DNA from: Dolomedes plantarius | Taxonomy: Eukaryota; Arthropoda; Arachnida; Araneae; Dolomedidae | NCBI GenBank assembly: GCA_907164885.2 | Contig: OU015490.1 | Coordinates: 236,535,622-236,599,621 of the forward strand | Direction: 5' to 3' | Length of the DNA: 64,000 bases | Shown here: positions 47,241-60,110 of the stretch, one piece after another | Numbering within the stretch: position 1 is the first letter of the stretch | How the letters are laid out: each line of letters opens with the position of its first letter | Notes under the pieces: generated by a model | Seen by the model: only the letters and a program-made list of their open reading frames with translations | The model's database searches: none | What the model was told of the DNA's origin: nothing | Position numbers and translations under genes: made by a program

Positions 47241-48502
47241 TAACGATCTTGACAAAAATTAAGACATTGAAGAAATCATCCAATTTTTTTAAATGTAATA
47301 GAGGTGTACTTTTAATGCGGATGATACCATAATTATAATATGAAGTAAAATAATTAAAAGGAAAATCGTAAGTAGACATTCTATCTTACAGATAATGTTA
47401 ATCACAGTAATTAAGTAAATAATGACATAAAATGATTTAAATAAATTAAGCTACGATCTTGAAAAAATTAAGAACGTAGCTTATTTTATGGGCTTGAAGA
47501 GATCATCGAATTATTTTAACTCTAAAACAGGCATATTTTCGTTATAAGTGGGTGGACATCTTGATTATAATCTGAAGTATGATCATTAAAAGGAAATACG
47601 CAAGTAGGCATTTTATCGTACAGTTAAAGTTAATCACAGTAATTAAGCATAAATGAAGACATAAAATGATTAAAATCGATAAAATAGGCAACAATCTTGA
47701 CAAAAGTTAAGACAATGAAGAACTTATCGAATTGTTTAACTCTAAAACAGGCATATTTTTAATGTGGGTGGACATCTAAATAATAATCTGAAGTAGTAAT
47801 CATTAAAAGGAAATACGTAAGTTGGTATTCTGTCGTACAGTTTCTGTAAATGAGAGTAATTAAGCATACATGCAGACATAAAATGATTAAAATCGATAAA
47901 ATAAGCAACGATCTTGACAAACATTAAAACCATGAAGAAATCGCCGATTTGTTTTAAATCTAAAACAGGTGTATTTTTAATGCTGGTGGACATCTTAATT
48001 ATAATCTGAAGTAAGATTATTAAAAGGAAATACGTAAGTAGGCATTTTATCTTACAGCTAAAGTTAATCACAATAATTAGGTATAAATAAAGACATAAAA
48101 TGATTAAAATCGATAAAATAAGCAACGATCTTGACAAAAGTTAAGACATTGAAGAAATCATCGAATTGTTGTAACTCTAAAATAGGTATATTTTAATGTG
48201 GGTGGACATCTTAATTATAATATGAAATAAGATCATTAAAAGGAAATACTTAAGCAGGCATTCTATCTTACAGCTAAAGTTAAACACAGTAATTAAGCAT
48301 AAGTGAAGATATAAAATGATTAAAATCGATAAAATAGGCAAATATCTTGACAAAAGTTAAGACATTGAAGAAATCATGGAAATGTTTTAACTCTAAAACA
48401 GGTGTACTTTAAATGTGGGTGGACATCTTAATTATAATCTGATCTAAGATTAAAAGGAAATACGTAAATAGGCATTCAATCTTACAGCCATTGTTAATCA
48501 CG
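47241..48502. repeat. Satellite array, about six 217-bp units
   Basis: Unit starts marked by (G/A/T)ATCTTGACAAAAGTTAAGA lie at 47245, 47455, 47693, 47910, 48127 and 48343. Spacings are 210, 238, 217, 217 and 216. Each unit holds GTGGGTGGACATCTTAATTA, AAAAGGAAATACGTAAGTAG and TAATCACAGTAATTAAGCAT in order. A 131-codon minus-strand frame across two units comes from the repeat and is not a gene. Confidence 0.95.
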
Positions 48503-50249
48503 TTGAAGTTTACTTTATGAGAAAATACATTTTACAAAATCCAATTACCTCGGAATGAATTTTAATCTACAAGCGATCACTCAAACTTTATTTACAATAT
48601 ACTTTACTTTCAATATTTACGGGAACTATTTAATTTGGCAAAGTAGGGGTTAAATATATAATGGGAAAGGTTCTCATTAGTCAGGCTTTGGTAAAACATA
48701 CCATCGCACTTTCCGACATCGAGCTTTAGAAGGAGGTATATTTAATGTTCCGACTTCCTGACAGCTGGTTTCTCCTAGTAACGGCACGTAACTTATTTCG
48801 GGATAGAAGAAATGTTATTACCCCAAATAAGAACGTACTTTACATGCTGATGATCCTACTAAATTTTATTTTCTCGGAGAAAGGAAAGAAGTTACACTAA
48901 TCAGGCTGAAATTATAATGACGTTTTACGTGAAATGAGCTTTATATTAGTACATTCTTTAAAAAACATCCATGCGAAATACCTCGTAAAAATATTTCCAT
49001 CCAGTATAAAAACTAATGCATCATTAATATTAATTTACTACGTTAAATAAAATGACTTTATTATTAAAACAACAATACTAAAAGTATTTGTGTTTCGATA
49101 CAAAAACAACGGCATAAAACATGAAAACAATTGTAAAAGTTCCACTGACATGAGTACAAACAAAATGAAGTCTTGATAAATAGCCTTAAGCCTCATGGTC
49201 TCGACAGACTGCACAAATAGTTTTACGACTGTAAATAAAAGAAATTTTCTTACTCTTTGTACTATAAGATAAGTTGTTTAAATGGATAATTGCTGATTAC
49301 AATCAGTACTCTAAAATGATACAAATTTTGTAAATAATGGGAGTATTACCGTAAATATGTGGCTTTATTACTTTAGAAAAGTTTGTTATCTATGGACGCA
49401 TCTTGTTTCTGCGTCCATATAATTTAGAAGTATAATATTTTTTTTCTATAGGTATTTGTACTTCGTTGGTGTGTCCAATCCTCACAATTTTTTTCAAAAA
49501 TTTTTGTTGAAAGTTTTATTACTATAACATGTGCAAGATTGCCAAAGCAAGATTTGGATGTGCGTATTCATTTATTTTTTATTAAATGACTTAAATAACG
49601 TTCTTGACTGAAATAAATTTTTCTGTTATGAATTTATCCTGCATCGCACTGCAGTGGCATTTGTACTGCATACAAATGCCACTTGCCAATGGTTGGGCCC
49701 CACGATATCATTTTCTTTTCTCATAGCACATTATAGAGCTTTAAGTGTCAAGTAGCATATATCGCATGTTTCTACAGTCACTGTTTCATCAGATATAGCA
49801 TTTTTACGGGTAACCCGCTGTACATTTGTGCTTTAGTCTTCTAATCTCAAAATATATTTTTAACACGGAACATGTTATTGTGGAGGATTTCCTCATCAAA
49901 ATTTTTACGAGACGAAAATGTGTATGGATAAAACTCTGTCCTTGCTACAGCCCGGGAAGTTGTGCTGCAAGAAAATGAGGATTGTTTGTTGTTTTTCAAT
50001 CCTGCGTCATGAAGTTTGATCAAAATACGCAATTTATTGAAACTAGGCTGAAGTATGGCTTTCGACGAAGAATGTGAGATGTCTGTGCGGCCGAGTGTAC
50101 CATCATTGGAAAGAGGAAATTTATCGTTACAGTTTGTGTTTAACCGAACTGCGGAATTATTATGAATCTATGTCTTATTAAGTGGTCTTGAAATAGGTAT
50201 CATCCCATTTCGGAATCTGCGGAAATGAAATGGATGATTCTTTACAAGT
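48503..50249. other. AT-rich DNA, no gene recognised
   Basis: 48620-48900 is weakly similar to 8780-9090. A hairpin lies at 49653-49683. Nothing else supported. Confidence 0.4.
49653..49683. repeat. Perfect 13-bp stem, 5-nt loop hairpin
   Basis: AGTGGCATTTGTA (49653-49665), loop CTGCA, TACAAATGCCACT (49671-49683). The stem does not extend, so a microRNA precursor is unlikely. Confidence 0.75.
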
Positions 50250-50452
50250 GTTGTTGTTGTTGTTGCTTATGCCACTTGACCGACAGCAACATCAGATCAA
50301 TTCCCCGAAGGCTATGGGTGATGAATGTGTGGATCCTGTTTGACTAGCACCACAAAAGGTCGGAGTCTGACTTTGCCAGAGGAACAGTCGCGTAATTTTG
50401 AACCGAGTCAAGTGATGAGAACAGAACACTTGACCCCGCACCTCCAGAGGTA
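50250..50452 (-). mobile_element. tRNA-derived SINE, 5'-truncated copy
   Basis: Matches the tail half of the SINE at 24440-24801: the (GTT)n tail, GCTTATGCCACTTGACCGAC, and then on to CCGCACCTCCAGAGGTA. The tRNA-like head is missing, as expected for a 5'-truncated insertion. Confidence 0.88.
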
Positions 50453-50835
50453 CGTGACATGTGACGGTCTTTACATGTGAAAGGAACATACTATATACTT
50501 CAAAAGACTTAAAGACTATAGTTATTTTATTCTGCCGAGTATTATTCAAAAATATCACTTTCAAAAAGAAATCTGAAATTTCTTAGGCTGCTTATGGAAA
50601 AAGTTAGAATTCGCGTCTTTTTGCAAAGAATCATGATCTGGACGTCCTTAGTTTTGCAACAGCTGCGTTTTTTAGACTCCTGAGAGGCAATGACAGTGTT
50701 ACTGCTAACCTTTATGGTATTAAATTATTTTAATCACCGTGTATTTTAGGTGACTATAGGCAAGTTTTTGACGGTGAACACTTGAACACATGCATTGCAA
50801 CTGAAAATTTTAGTGGACTTACGCTGAAGCTCTGG

Positions 50836-51000
50836 AGAGGAACTAAGAGAATAAAAAAACTAAGAGCATAATGGAACTAATAGAATAGTAGGAACTAATA
50901 GCATTATTGAAATAAATGCATAATAGGAACTAATAGCATGATGGAACTAAAATCATAATAGGAACTAATAGCCTAATGGAACTAATAACATTATAGCCAT
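50836..51000. repeat. Minisatellite of GGAACTAATAGCATAAT type
   Basis: About eight imperfect units of 17-20 bp, sometimes alternating TGGAACTAA and AGGAACTAA. Confidence 0.9.
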
Positions 51001-51586
51001 ATACTCGGCATTTGACTACAACATGTTTCACCGAATAGCAATAAGAAAGATAATAAGCAACGTATATAAAATGTTTGAAGAATTATGTAAAAAATAGAAT
51101 GGGTATATCCAATGATTTTCAACGGATATCCTATCTTGGATTCGAAAAGAACGAAAACAAGAAGTTATAGACTTTATGAAGCACAGCTTTAAACTAACCC
51201 ATCTCTAACCTTTGCTTGTCGTTCGTCTATGGATATGGTTTTCGCTCTACATATGGATTCATTAAACTATATCAATTATTTCAGCTATCATAAGCCTTTT
51301 TTAAGTAGAACTGAAAATGATTTTGAATGCACATTTGAATAAACAATAAAGATACACTTTGATTATAGTAATAAAATAAAAATTATATGTCTACCATGTT
51401 CAAATCTTTGAAATGAAAGACAAAGGGGGTGAAAGGAATCGTTCCAAGTACGTCGATTTTTCATTATTTGCTATCTGTAAATAGATTTATAAATCCTTGC
51501 AACGTGTCTTCGAAAATGAAGTAAAACGTTCTTTTGCCCTGTTTGCATTAAACAGAATTCATGATTTTTTATATTAAGCGAAAGTT

Positions 51587-51768
51587 TTGAAATACTTTCA
51601 AAAATACTTTCATACTGAATACTTTCATACTTTCATACTGAATACTTTCATACTTTCATACATTTGAAATATTTCATACTGAATACTTTCATACTTTCAT
51701 ACATTTGAAATACTTTCATACTGAATACTTTCATACTTTCATACATTTGAAATACTTTCATACTGAAT
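51587..51768. repeat. Minisatellite built on ATACTTTCAT
   Basis: A higher-order unit of about 45 bp (ATACTTTCATACTGA, ATACTTTCAT, ACTTTCATACATTTGAA) repeated three to four times. Confidence 0.93.
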
Positions 51769-51769
51769 C

Positions 51770-52104
51770 AAAAATTTCTCTGAAAATGAAATATTGTTTT
51801 GACTTTCAAACTGATTTTAAAATTTATAGATAAAATGTAAATTTTAGCAATTCAAACTACCCGTTATTTTGCATCGTTTTCTCTGATCAAAATAAAAGAA
51901 CTTCCAGAATACAGTTTTTGGTTCAGTGGATATGTCATAAATTATAAATGTTTCAAGTCTCAAAGAGTTTGAAAAAAAATTTTCAAAGTTTTCAAGTATT
52001 TTTCAAATGCATTACGAATATTTTTAGACAAAAAAATCATTACAAAATGTACGTAAATGGAAAAAAAATTAAACTTGTATCTCGAATACCATTAAAGATG
52101 CTAT
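51770..52104. other. AT-rich DNA, nothing recognised
   Basis: Only a short Lys/Phe-rich frame at 51948; not supported as a gene. Confidence 0.4.
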
Positions 52105-52290
52105 GTATATGGACGGTAGTGGACAGTTCAGTGGAGGGGGTTTCCAAGTGAGGAACGAGGTGACCACTGCCGTCTACTGGCATGGGCAGTCTGGACATAT
52201 TTATCTACCGTCCCCCAACACTTTGCAAAAGGCAAACATTTCGACTTAATTTAGTGTATAAAATTAATTTATTTTTCACTATTTACAGCT
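52105..52290. repeat. Dispersed repeat, partner at 46265-46480
   Basis: Contains TTTCCAAGTGAGGAACGAGG, CTACCGTCCCCCAACACTTT and GCAAACATTTCGAC in the order seen in the partner. CTACCGTCCCCCAA also occurs near 16271. Confidence 0.5.
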
Positions 52291-53307
52291 AAAGAAATAT
52301 ATAAAGTGAAATAAAAAGGGGATTTTTAAATAGCCGGAATTTTTCTGTTTATTTTAAATTTAAAAATATTTAAAAAATTGTAAAATTTTGTTCAAAAATA
52401 TTTATATTAAAAAATATTAAGATATATTTTAAAAATATCTTTTTTGTAAAACTCTAGAAATGCAAAGACTTTATTCCTGTATTTTTCGTTACAATTTTTC
52501 TGGCGTTGAAGGAAAAACTTACCGACTTCAATACGGTGGCTAGCGCCCTTAATTGCTGACTGGATAAAAAAAAAGAACTTTCATAGATCCCTGATTTTTA
52601 ATATATTTAACGCATACTGTGGTTTGAATACGATTTACCTTACACCATCTTTTTAAAATTGGAATTCCCTTTTAATTTAGACTTTTAAAAAAGAGTCTTT
52701 AAAGTGAAAAGGAAGAATTTTTCGAATAGAGTTAGCCTGGATAAGATCTTAAATAACATATCACGGAAATAAAAAGGATAGTAAAATATCACCGAGGAGA
52801 CTTGCAATGGAGTTATTTTTTAGTGAGACATATTCCGAAGAAATTAATTTTGAGTGAAAGTATGAATTTTTTTTTTCTTTTCTTGAAGTTCAACTTGAAA
52901 GTTATTTCGTTTTAATTGGAATAAATGCTTCAAATTGTTGAAGACGCAGTTTGAAATGACTTAAAGAGTTGAGAAAGCCGGAGAAATTTTTGATTAAAAA
53001 TTCAAGTATAGATGTAGATTTTGACACAATTTTATTGTATGTCTTAATTTAAATCGGTTGAACTGTCCCTCGGGAAATGTTATTCAGATAATTGAATATT
53101 TGTTGTTATGCGAAACTTTTGAGTTAAGAGAAAAATTTTCCTGATGGGGACATATAATATGAAGGTTTAATGAAATGTAGTGGAGAGGCACGGTTAAGGA
53201 ATGAAATATGTAATAACTAAAAATAAAATTACTGAACTGAATCTCTTTTTTTTATCTAAGATCTTTCAATTAAACATGAGAAAGCTATTTTTAACTTTCA
53301 AGATATC
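52291..53307. other. AT-rich DNA, nothing recognised
   Basis: No supported feature. Confidence 0.4.
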
Positions 53308-54765
53308 TATATTTAAGTCGCTAAGACGATTATTTAGCACTTCTTGAGAAAACTGCTGCATCATTTTACTTCATTTTGGTCTTAAACGAAAGATTTTAAC
53401 CTATACATATGTCAAATTTAGTTTTTTTAACCCCAATTTCTATTAATTAGCGATAATTGCAATTACAATTGCTTTCTTCGCATGCTTAGTGACATGTTTA
53501 AGGGAACACTGGACCTTCAAACCTAACTTTTTTGTTTTGAATGGATATGCTTGAAATTTTAATATGTGATTATTAACATAGATATGTAAAATGGTTAAAA
53601 TTTAAAGATGAAATATTAATAATTTATGAATTATGAATTATTAATTATATCAAAAATTGGCCTAATTAAAAATGTTCCATGCGTATTTCTTTTGCATATA
53701 ATATGGTAATTTTTATTTACAGGATACTTTATAGAACTATAAATGAAACTTATTGCTTATTTTAAGCAATCATTAAAAATATAAAGAGAAAAAAAATAAT
53801 AGTGAAAACACCCTTTTTATTACGCAAAATACCTATAAATCATCTTTTCAAGTACAAAATTTAGAAATTCTGAGCTACAAAGCATATTTTTTTTCAATAA
53901 GATTTATTTGATATACAGTTAAGTATATAAACTTAAATTTCAAAGCAATTAGAAATGCACCGAGACCAGTTTGAATATTCGTATGACTTGAAAATTTTTA
54001 TTTTGAGAAAAACACATTTAAAGTTATTACTATTAGTAACCACATAATATCTAAATTAAATACAAATTCCTATAAGAAAAATAATCACATAAATTAAAAA
54101 TTCTTTTGCAACACATTCCTACTCGTCCGTAGTTTCACAATTCAATAAATTAAAAAAAAATCGAATTTTTGGACAAATTTCACAATTTTGAAAGTCCACT
54201 GTCTTGAAATCTGGCTTAGATACTCACTAACACGTGGCGCATAACACATTAATTTTTCTGTGCATGCTCGGTGACATGTTTAAAACTGGCTCTAGATACT
54301 TACTGAGCACGAGGCCGCATAAACACGTTAATTTGTATGTTCTGAGGAATCTCTCTAGCTCTCTCTCTCTTCCATTTTTATTTTGATTATATTTATGAGA
54401 TTTATGATTAAACCTGATGGAAATTGTTATTTCGCGCTGTTGAGTAACCATATTTATTTTTATTGGTGGTTCAATAGTAATATTTTAAAGTTATTTCTCT
54501 ATTCTTGATATTATGATTTTCAACATTTGGTAATAATGTGTTCAGTATAATTTGTATATTAGTACATTTATTTACTATACTGCCTTCATGTTTTGATGAG
54601 TACCGACTAGTATCCTTTTAAGTATACAACAATAATGAATAATTATTACGTTAGGTTTACCATAAGTACACAGATATGGGTCAATTTTGTCGTAGGTCTG
54701 TAAATTTTAACTATTTAATTTTATTCATGATGATAATTTTAGTTATTTTTTAAAGATTATTTTTA
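53308..54765 (+). repeat. Direct segment duplication, copy 1
   Basis: Matches 55552-58945 in order. First part is about 53308-53500 (CTTAAACGAAAGATT..., GCGATAAT..., CATGCTTAGTGACATGTTTA), second part 54206-54640, last part 54640-54765 (CAGATATGGGTCAATTTTGT...). The first and second parts are separated by a 0.7-kb insertion. A sub-repeat of about 90 bp (GCATGCTCGGTGACATGTTT ... GAGGCCGCATAA) is doubled inside. Confidence 0.88.
53501..54205. mobile_element. 0.7-kb insertion with inverted ends
   Basis: Absent from the paralogous copy at 55740-55755. The left end carries AACACTGGACCTTCAAA and the complement of the right end ACAGTGGACTTTCAAA. AT-rich interior without coding. The superfamily is not clear; the target duplication could not be fixed. 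Confidence 0.65.
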
Positions 54766-55551
54766 ATGTTTAGGACCAGTTGTTAAAATTATTTTTGTAT
54801 GCTGTTAGATATGTTATTGTTTCTAAATAAATAGGTATTTTACATGATTTGATTTAATAAATGCACTGGTATTTATTTTATTGTTTTAAGGGGTCTGCGC
54901 TTCTTTTGAAAACTTATATCCGATTTTTTTTACCCATTTCAATTGTTTAATTTTTTTTAGAAATTGCAAAAGAAAAAATATTGTGTACATACTAACAAAT
55001 TTTATTTGAAAAAAATTTGAGAAATTTTACAAATTTCTATTTAAATTTACAATTTTGTGAATTTTGTTACCTTAATTTGAATTTCTTTCTAGCGGTTCTG
55101 CTTTTCTTTATGGAGCTTAGCGGTATTTTTCATTATTTATCGCCGTATATTTTGTAGAGTAGATTTTATATCCACTGTCGGTCGTACTTTACGTATAGAT
55201 AAAATTCTAAAACTGCGTATTTGTTTGTAATGCAAAAACGAAATGAAACAGGTCCACAACAGTGCCATATTTTTTAAATATACGGCGCACCCAATTCAAT
55301 TTTCATTAAAATTGGGACATTGTATTGAATTGTTCTTTTAGGGCAGTAATTCCTATCAGATACCATTTATAATTTCAGGAAGTTTAAGTCTTTGGAGGAG
55401 GTGTTATCTTTGATTATTTCCTGACGAAAAGATATTATCTGTTGATCAATATCCTTACACTAACGTTGCGGTATTTACTAAAATAAAGGACTGATACATG
55501 AGCGGTAGCTAATCGGAACTACAGATATTTTATTCGTATTTCTGAGAATAC
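54766..55551. other. AT-rich DNA between duplicate copies
   Basis: No supported feature. Confidence 0.4.
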
Positions 55552-56177
55552 ATATATTTAAGTTGCCAAGCCAGTTATTTTGGCAACCCGTGAGAGAAAA
55601 GTACTGCATCAATTTACTTCATTTTAGTCTTAAACGAAAGATTGTAATCTATAGATGTGTCAAATTCGGGTTTTGCAACAGAAATTTCTATTAATCAGCG
55701 ATAATTTACAATTAAAAATTGCTTTCTGCGCATGCTCAGTAGCATGTTTATATCTGGCTTTAGGTACTCACTAAGCATGAGGCCGCATACATTAATTTGT
55801 GTCTGCTCATGGACAGTGACATGTTTAAATCTGGCTTTAGATACTTACTGATCACGAGGCCGTATAACAGGTTAATTGGTTTATTCCGAGGAATCTCTCT
55901 AGGTCTCTCTCTGCCTTTTTCAGTTTTTCATTATGTTTGTGGGCTATAGAATTAAACCAGACAGAAATTGATTATTTCGAGCTGTTGAGTAATCATATTT
56001 CTTTTCATTGGGTTCAATAGTAATGTTTTAAAGTTGCTTTCTCTATTCTTCGTAATATGACTTTCAACATTTGGCAATCATGTATGGAATATAATTTGTG
56101 TATTAGTACATTTATTTACTATCCAGCTGTCATGTTTTGACGGGTACCAACGTATCCTTTTAAGTATACAACAATAA

Positions 56178-58817
56178 TTGCAAGATAAACAGAACTTTTT
56201 ATACCATTGTGAGGAGATATGCGGCCCATAGTTTATGTAGGCGAAAATAGGTACCATAGTCTTTAAAGATGTAATTTATAGTTGCAGCAGTTCATTGTGC
56301 TGAAGTGACCAGAGAGTTTACGGCGTCAAAGGTTGTATAATAGATGATTACACTGGAACCTGAAAAATTCACGCAGATAGTCTGGAACGCCGAAACATTT
56401 ATGAGGACCGCTACGGAGTTGTAGATACCATCTTCCCGGGGACTGGTTGTGCCCGACTGAACCAGAGTCCGCTCCCTGAATAAGTACGGATGTTGATCGC
56501 TGATAGACAACTCATCATGTATGAGAAGGCCGGCAAACAAGTCGAGGGAAAATTATAGTTTACGTTGTGGTAGCTTTATAACCCAGTTCAAATACAATCA
56601 TCAGACTGAGGGTAACTCAAATCAAACGAGTCCATGAGACTTTCAGTTTAAAAAAAATATTCTTTTTATTTTACGAAGCATCTCTTGATTAATGTTTTAC
56701 AATAACTCACTAATAAACATTTCACGTATCTCGTCTTGAGCTGAACAATTCTCACTATGTATACTAAATCAACATGTTATCATAAAAAGCATGAGCCAAG
56801 ACTCTAATAAAAAATTATAGCATCTCCCGCAGGAAAAGAGCCAAAATGGCTCGTCCTGGGGAGAGCTCACTAAAACAACCAATAGTTTTTTTAAAAATCA
56901 CAAGTCTGAACTTTTTCTTTCAAATCTGGACAGAGCAAAAATATGAGAGCATAGGTTGCCATACAAATAACGCTCGCCAAGTAGTAACAAAAAATATTAA
57001 TTCTACATGTGCACAACCTTAGAGAAAAAAGAACCACGCCCGATAAATACCGCCAAACTGGAGGCCCTAAACTCGCCAAGGCTTGCCATTGGCTCAAGAT
57101 ACCCTTGACGTCAACCGCGCGCCAAATTCCAAGAATCTGCACGGACAGTACCTCGCCTTTCATCCCAAGAAACGGCTAACTTTTGTTCACATAATTGCTC
57201 GAGGGAAGAGGTTGGAAAAATAAGGGAAGGTCCTAGCCTCCCACCAGGCAGGAAGAGGTAATTGGAAAAATGGGGGCACTCAAAAGAAGACTCAAAAAGA
57301 AGTTTAAATTGCTCTCGTAAAAATACTGCACCACATTGAGTCTACAAAAAGGAATCCGATAAGTGCAGCTTTCCCAAACAGCCATAAAGCACAGATGTAT
57401 ACGGACCACACATATACAAAAACTCATGTCGTAAACTAATGGTTGACGTGCTAAGTTAATTTGTCGTACAACATTTCATGGTCGTATTACTTTTAAGATG
57501 AGAAAAGATGGAGATCGAATATAACCCCTCCATTGATGATCTGCAAAATTAAGAACAAGACTGTGACAGTAAAAAGGTCAAAACTGGATTGATGATCATC
57601 TCGTTATTTTATTTGGTTGAAATAAATGAAAGGCCATGACAAAAACAAAAGTATCAGGAGTCTTTTTAGGATCTGGAGGGCGTCTCCATCTCGGCTTGGT
57701 ACATCTGCTCGCTGGAACTGGTAGGCCGCGGAACCGTTCTATTCTGCCCCTCATGGCTATGTCCATCTCGGGTCCTGGAAAAAGGTGCTCTCCGTGATTG
57801 TCGTTAAAATTCCCGCTTGAGTCTCGGATGATCACGTGGTCTTGATGAGCTGACCAGATGTGGAATTTGGCGCCGCCAAGCAGTGCAGCCGCTACCGCAA
57901 TCAGTGGAGCGGAGCTTAGAGAACAAAGATTAGTGGTTTTTGTGTGTCAAAGGAGGGAAGGCGAGGAATGCGCCAAAGTGGACTGGACATTGAGACTAAC
58001 CCTTTTGCACGTGCATACTGGAATGTGTAGACATGAAGACAGCGCGTAAAATCGCGCAAAAAGAGGATTTTTGTTGAATTGAAAAGGCTTCCAGATGGGG
58101 CCGTATCCATATCTACAAGATGCGAGGCGTTCTTAAGGGAACAATCCTCAGATGGTGAATATGATGAAAAGGTAGAATATATCCAGTCTAAAAAAGCTGA
58201 TAAACGTTACAACTCACAAACGTAGAAACCCAATTATACAGAAGAAAGAGGCTGCCTTAACGGTCACACCAAGCGTGGGAACAGATAACAGAATGTCCAT
58301 CAGAGACCAGATAAAAATTAAGAAAATACAAGTTAAAGGAATACAATTTAGGCAAGACATTACCAAGTTAAATAATTAAAAGATTAAAATTAATTACGGA
58401 AAAACTTAACGAGAAATCATGTTACAACCATGTTTGAAATTTTCTGTTGAATATAAACTTGACAATTCTTTATATTAATAAATACTTTTTTAAATTTTTG
58501 TGATGAATTATCCCATCAACTTGAAAAAAATGAAGTTAATTGGAAGTTAACTTGCGTTTAATGTTTCATTCTCGTCCGGTCGATAGATGGCTGCACCAGT
58601 CTACAAAAAAATTAACTGAAAATAACTGAAAATTAATTTAATTCTGCTTAAAGATGGCTAAAAGTATTAATAAAATGCATTGTCATCGTGTTCTGAGCTA
58701 TTCTAAAAGTTTCAAATGTCTAGCTAGTCGGGAAGTTAGTTAAAAATCGATTGCAATATTTGTAAGGGACAAACACACCACACAAACAAAGAAGAAAGCA
58801 TGTTATAAAAACATGGT
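56178..58817. mobile_element. 2.6-kb insertion of unknown type
   Basis: Absent from copy 1 of the duplication (site at about 54637). AATAAT is present at both junctions and could be the target duplication. Locally GC-richer than its surroundings (especially 57650-57980). I found no terminal inverted repeats, LTR pair, reverse transcriptase or transposase motif. It might be a non-autonomous retroelement or a non-TE insertion. Confidence 0.5.
57596..57945 (-). other. GC-richer open frame of about 115 codons, unassigned
   Basis: The minus-strand frame is open from about 57945 to the stop near 57596. Its beginning is hydrophobic and Ala-rich (LSSAPLIAVAAALLGGAKFH). A basic, Pro/Arg-rich end follows (RCTKPRWRRPPDPKKTPD). 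It has no ATG at the open end and no recognised domain. An AATAAA follows closely. It could be an exon, part of a retroelement or chance. Confidence 0.2.
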
Positions 58818-58945
58818 AATAATTAATAGTCCTTACTTAGCTTTACCATAAATGTACAGATATGGATCAATATTTTGTCGTAGTTCTGTAAATTTCTACT
58901 ATTTAATTTTATTCATGTTGATAATTTTAGTTATTTTTTAGAGAC

Positions 58946-60003
58946 GGTACAACTAGTTTACCTTTAAGATTGACAAAAGATGGATACATTTTAAATTTTA
59001 TTGCGGTATTGTTTAAGTTGAAACAGAAATATTCTATTAATGGGGCAATCACTAATCATAAAGTGGACACAATCGTCAGGTATGCTGCGTGAATAAACCT
59101 GCAGAGTAGTTGCTACGCAATAACTTGAATGCGCAGCTGAGAGTCCGCCTGTTCTCTCTAATAATTTAGGACTTAGGAGCCGTGTGAAGTAGTACATAGT
59201 ACCGACTTTTGGGTCCACCTCCCCCTATTTGGGGCAAAACTAATTTATTTAGAACAGGAACATTTAGATGTAACTTAAGTCGAGGAAAACGGAAGTTGTG
59301 TTTTAAAATATTTTTGAAAGATGGTTAAAGAAATCAGTATCACATCAGTATCATAAGTTACTTTGCAAGTTTTTACTTTAGTTAAAGGAAATAGTAAATT
59401 CCGTTATTTAAATTATAATTAACAAGGATAGATTTAAAAAATTAATCAATTATCTCAAAATAAACCTCCATTTTGTTGCGAAATTGAAAGATTCAATTCC
59501 TCATTACCAATGAGCAATGGATTATCCACACAATAGGGGAGTCTAGAGAATGTACATATTAACAAATATTACAATTAAAAAACAGGAGTAACAAGAAAAT
59601 ACCAATATTCTAAAGTGATGCTCATGCATCGTGAACAGAAGCAGCGTAGAGTATACACTATTGAATCGATAGCTACTAAGTTTAACTCTATAGATAAGCT
59701 TACACGAGAAAAAAATATTTTCTAAGCATGCTCATCTACAGTATTACGGCTGCTGTGTAGTAACCCTATTGGATTCGCTCACCTCAATATTGACCTATGG
59801 AGAAAATTCGTCTACTATTTCCAGCTACATAAATGCTGATAATCCAATAAAAATGGTATTTTCAGATAGCCTGAACTTTTCTATCCCTTGAAGCACATTC
59901 CTTTTATAAATTTCGTCCACCAAAGGATTTATGAAAGTTTAAAACACAATATACCAGAATTTTCCTCCGATTATTTTAAATTAAAAAAATTATTTGCATT
60001 TTT
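58946..60003. other. AT-rich DNA, no gene recognised
   Basis: No supported feature. Confidence 0.4.
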
Positions 60004-60007
60004 TTAA

Positions 60008-60110
60008 CACTTTCACTGCCATGAGCCTCACCGGTGGTTCTCGATACGTTTTCATTCTTTGCCGTGAGCATCACCCGTGGGTCACCGGTATCACTGCATA
60101 TTATGTTAAA
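60008..60110. mobile_element. piggyBac-like end (tentative)
   Basis: TTAA at 60004-60007, then CACTTTCACTGCCATGAGCC, with CCTCACCGGTGG and CACCCGTGGGTCACCGGTA forming nearby inverted motifs. No second end seen. Confidence 0.35.

Larger units (their letters stand above)
55552..58945 (+). repeat. Direct segment duplication, copy 2, split by a 2.6-kb insertion
   Basis: 55552-56177 matches the first and second parts of copy 1, without the 0.7-kb insertion. The match resumes at about 58818 with AATAATTAATAG and runs through CAGATATGGATCAATATTTT to GTTATTTTTTAGAG at 58945. Confidence 0.85.

Noticed and set aside
47742..48137. 131-codon minus-strand frame, and the idea of a CRISPR array
   Set aside because: The region is a 217-bp tandem satellite. 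Units are contiguous with no unique spacers, and this is a eukaryotic genome.
56891..57163. 90-codon minus-strand frame with hydrophobic stretches
   Set aside because: No family recognised, and it sits in the 2.6-kb insertion of unknown nature; kept only as part of that finding.
56178..58817. Assignment of the 2.6-kb insertion to an LTR retrotransposon
   Set aside because: I could not find direct terminal repeats, TG...CA ends, a primer binding site or pol motifs.
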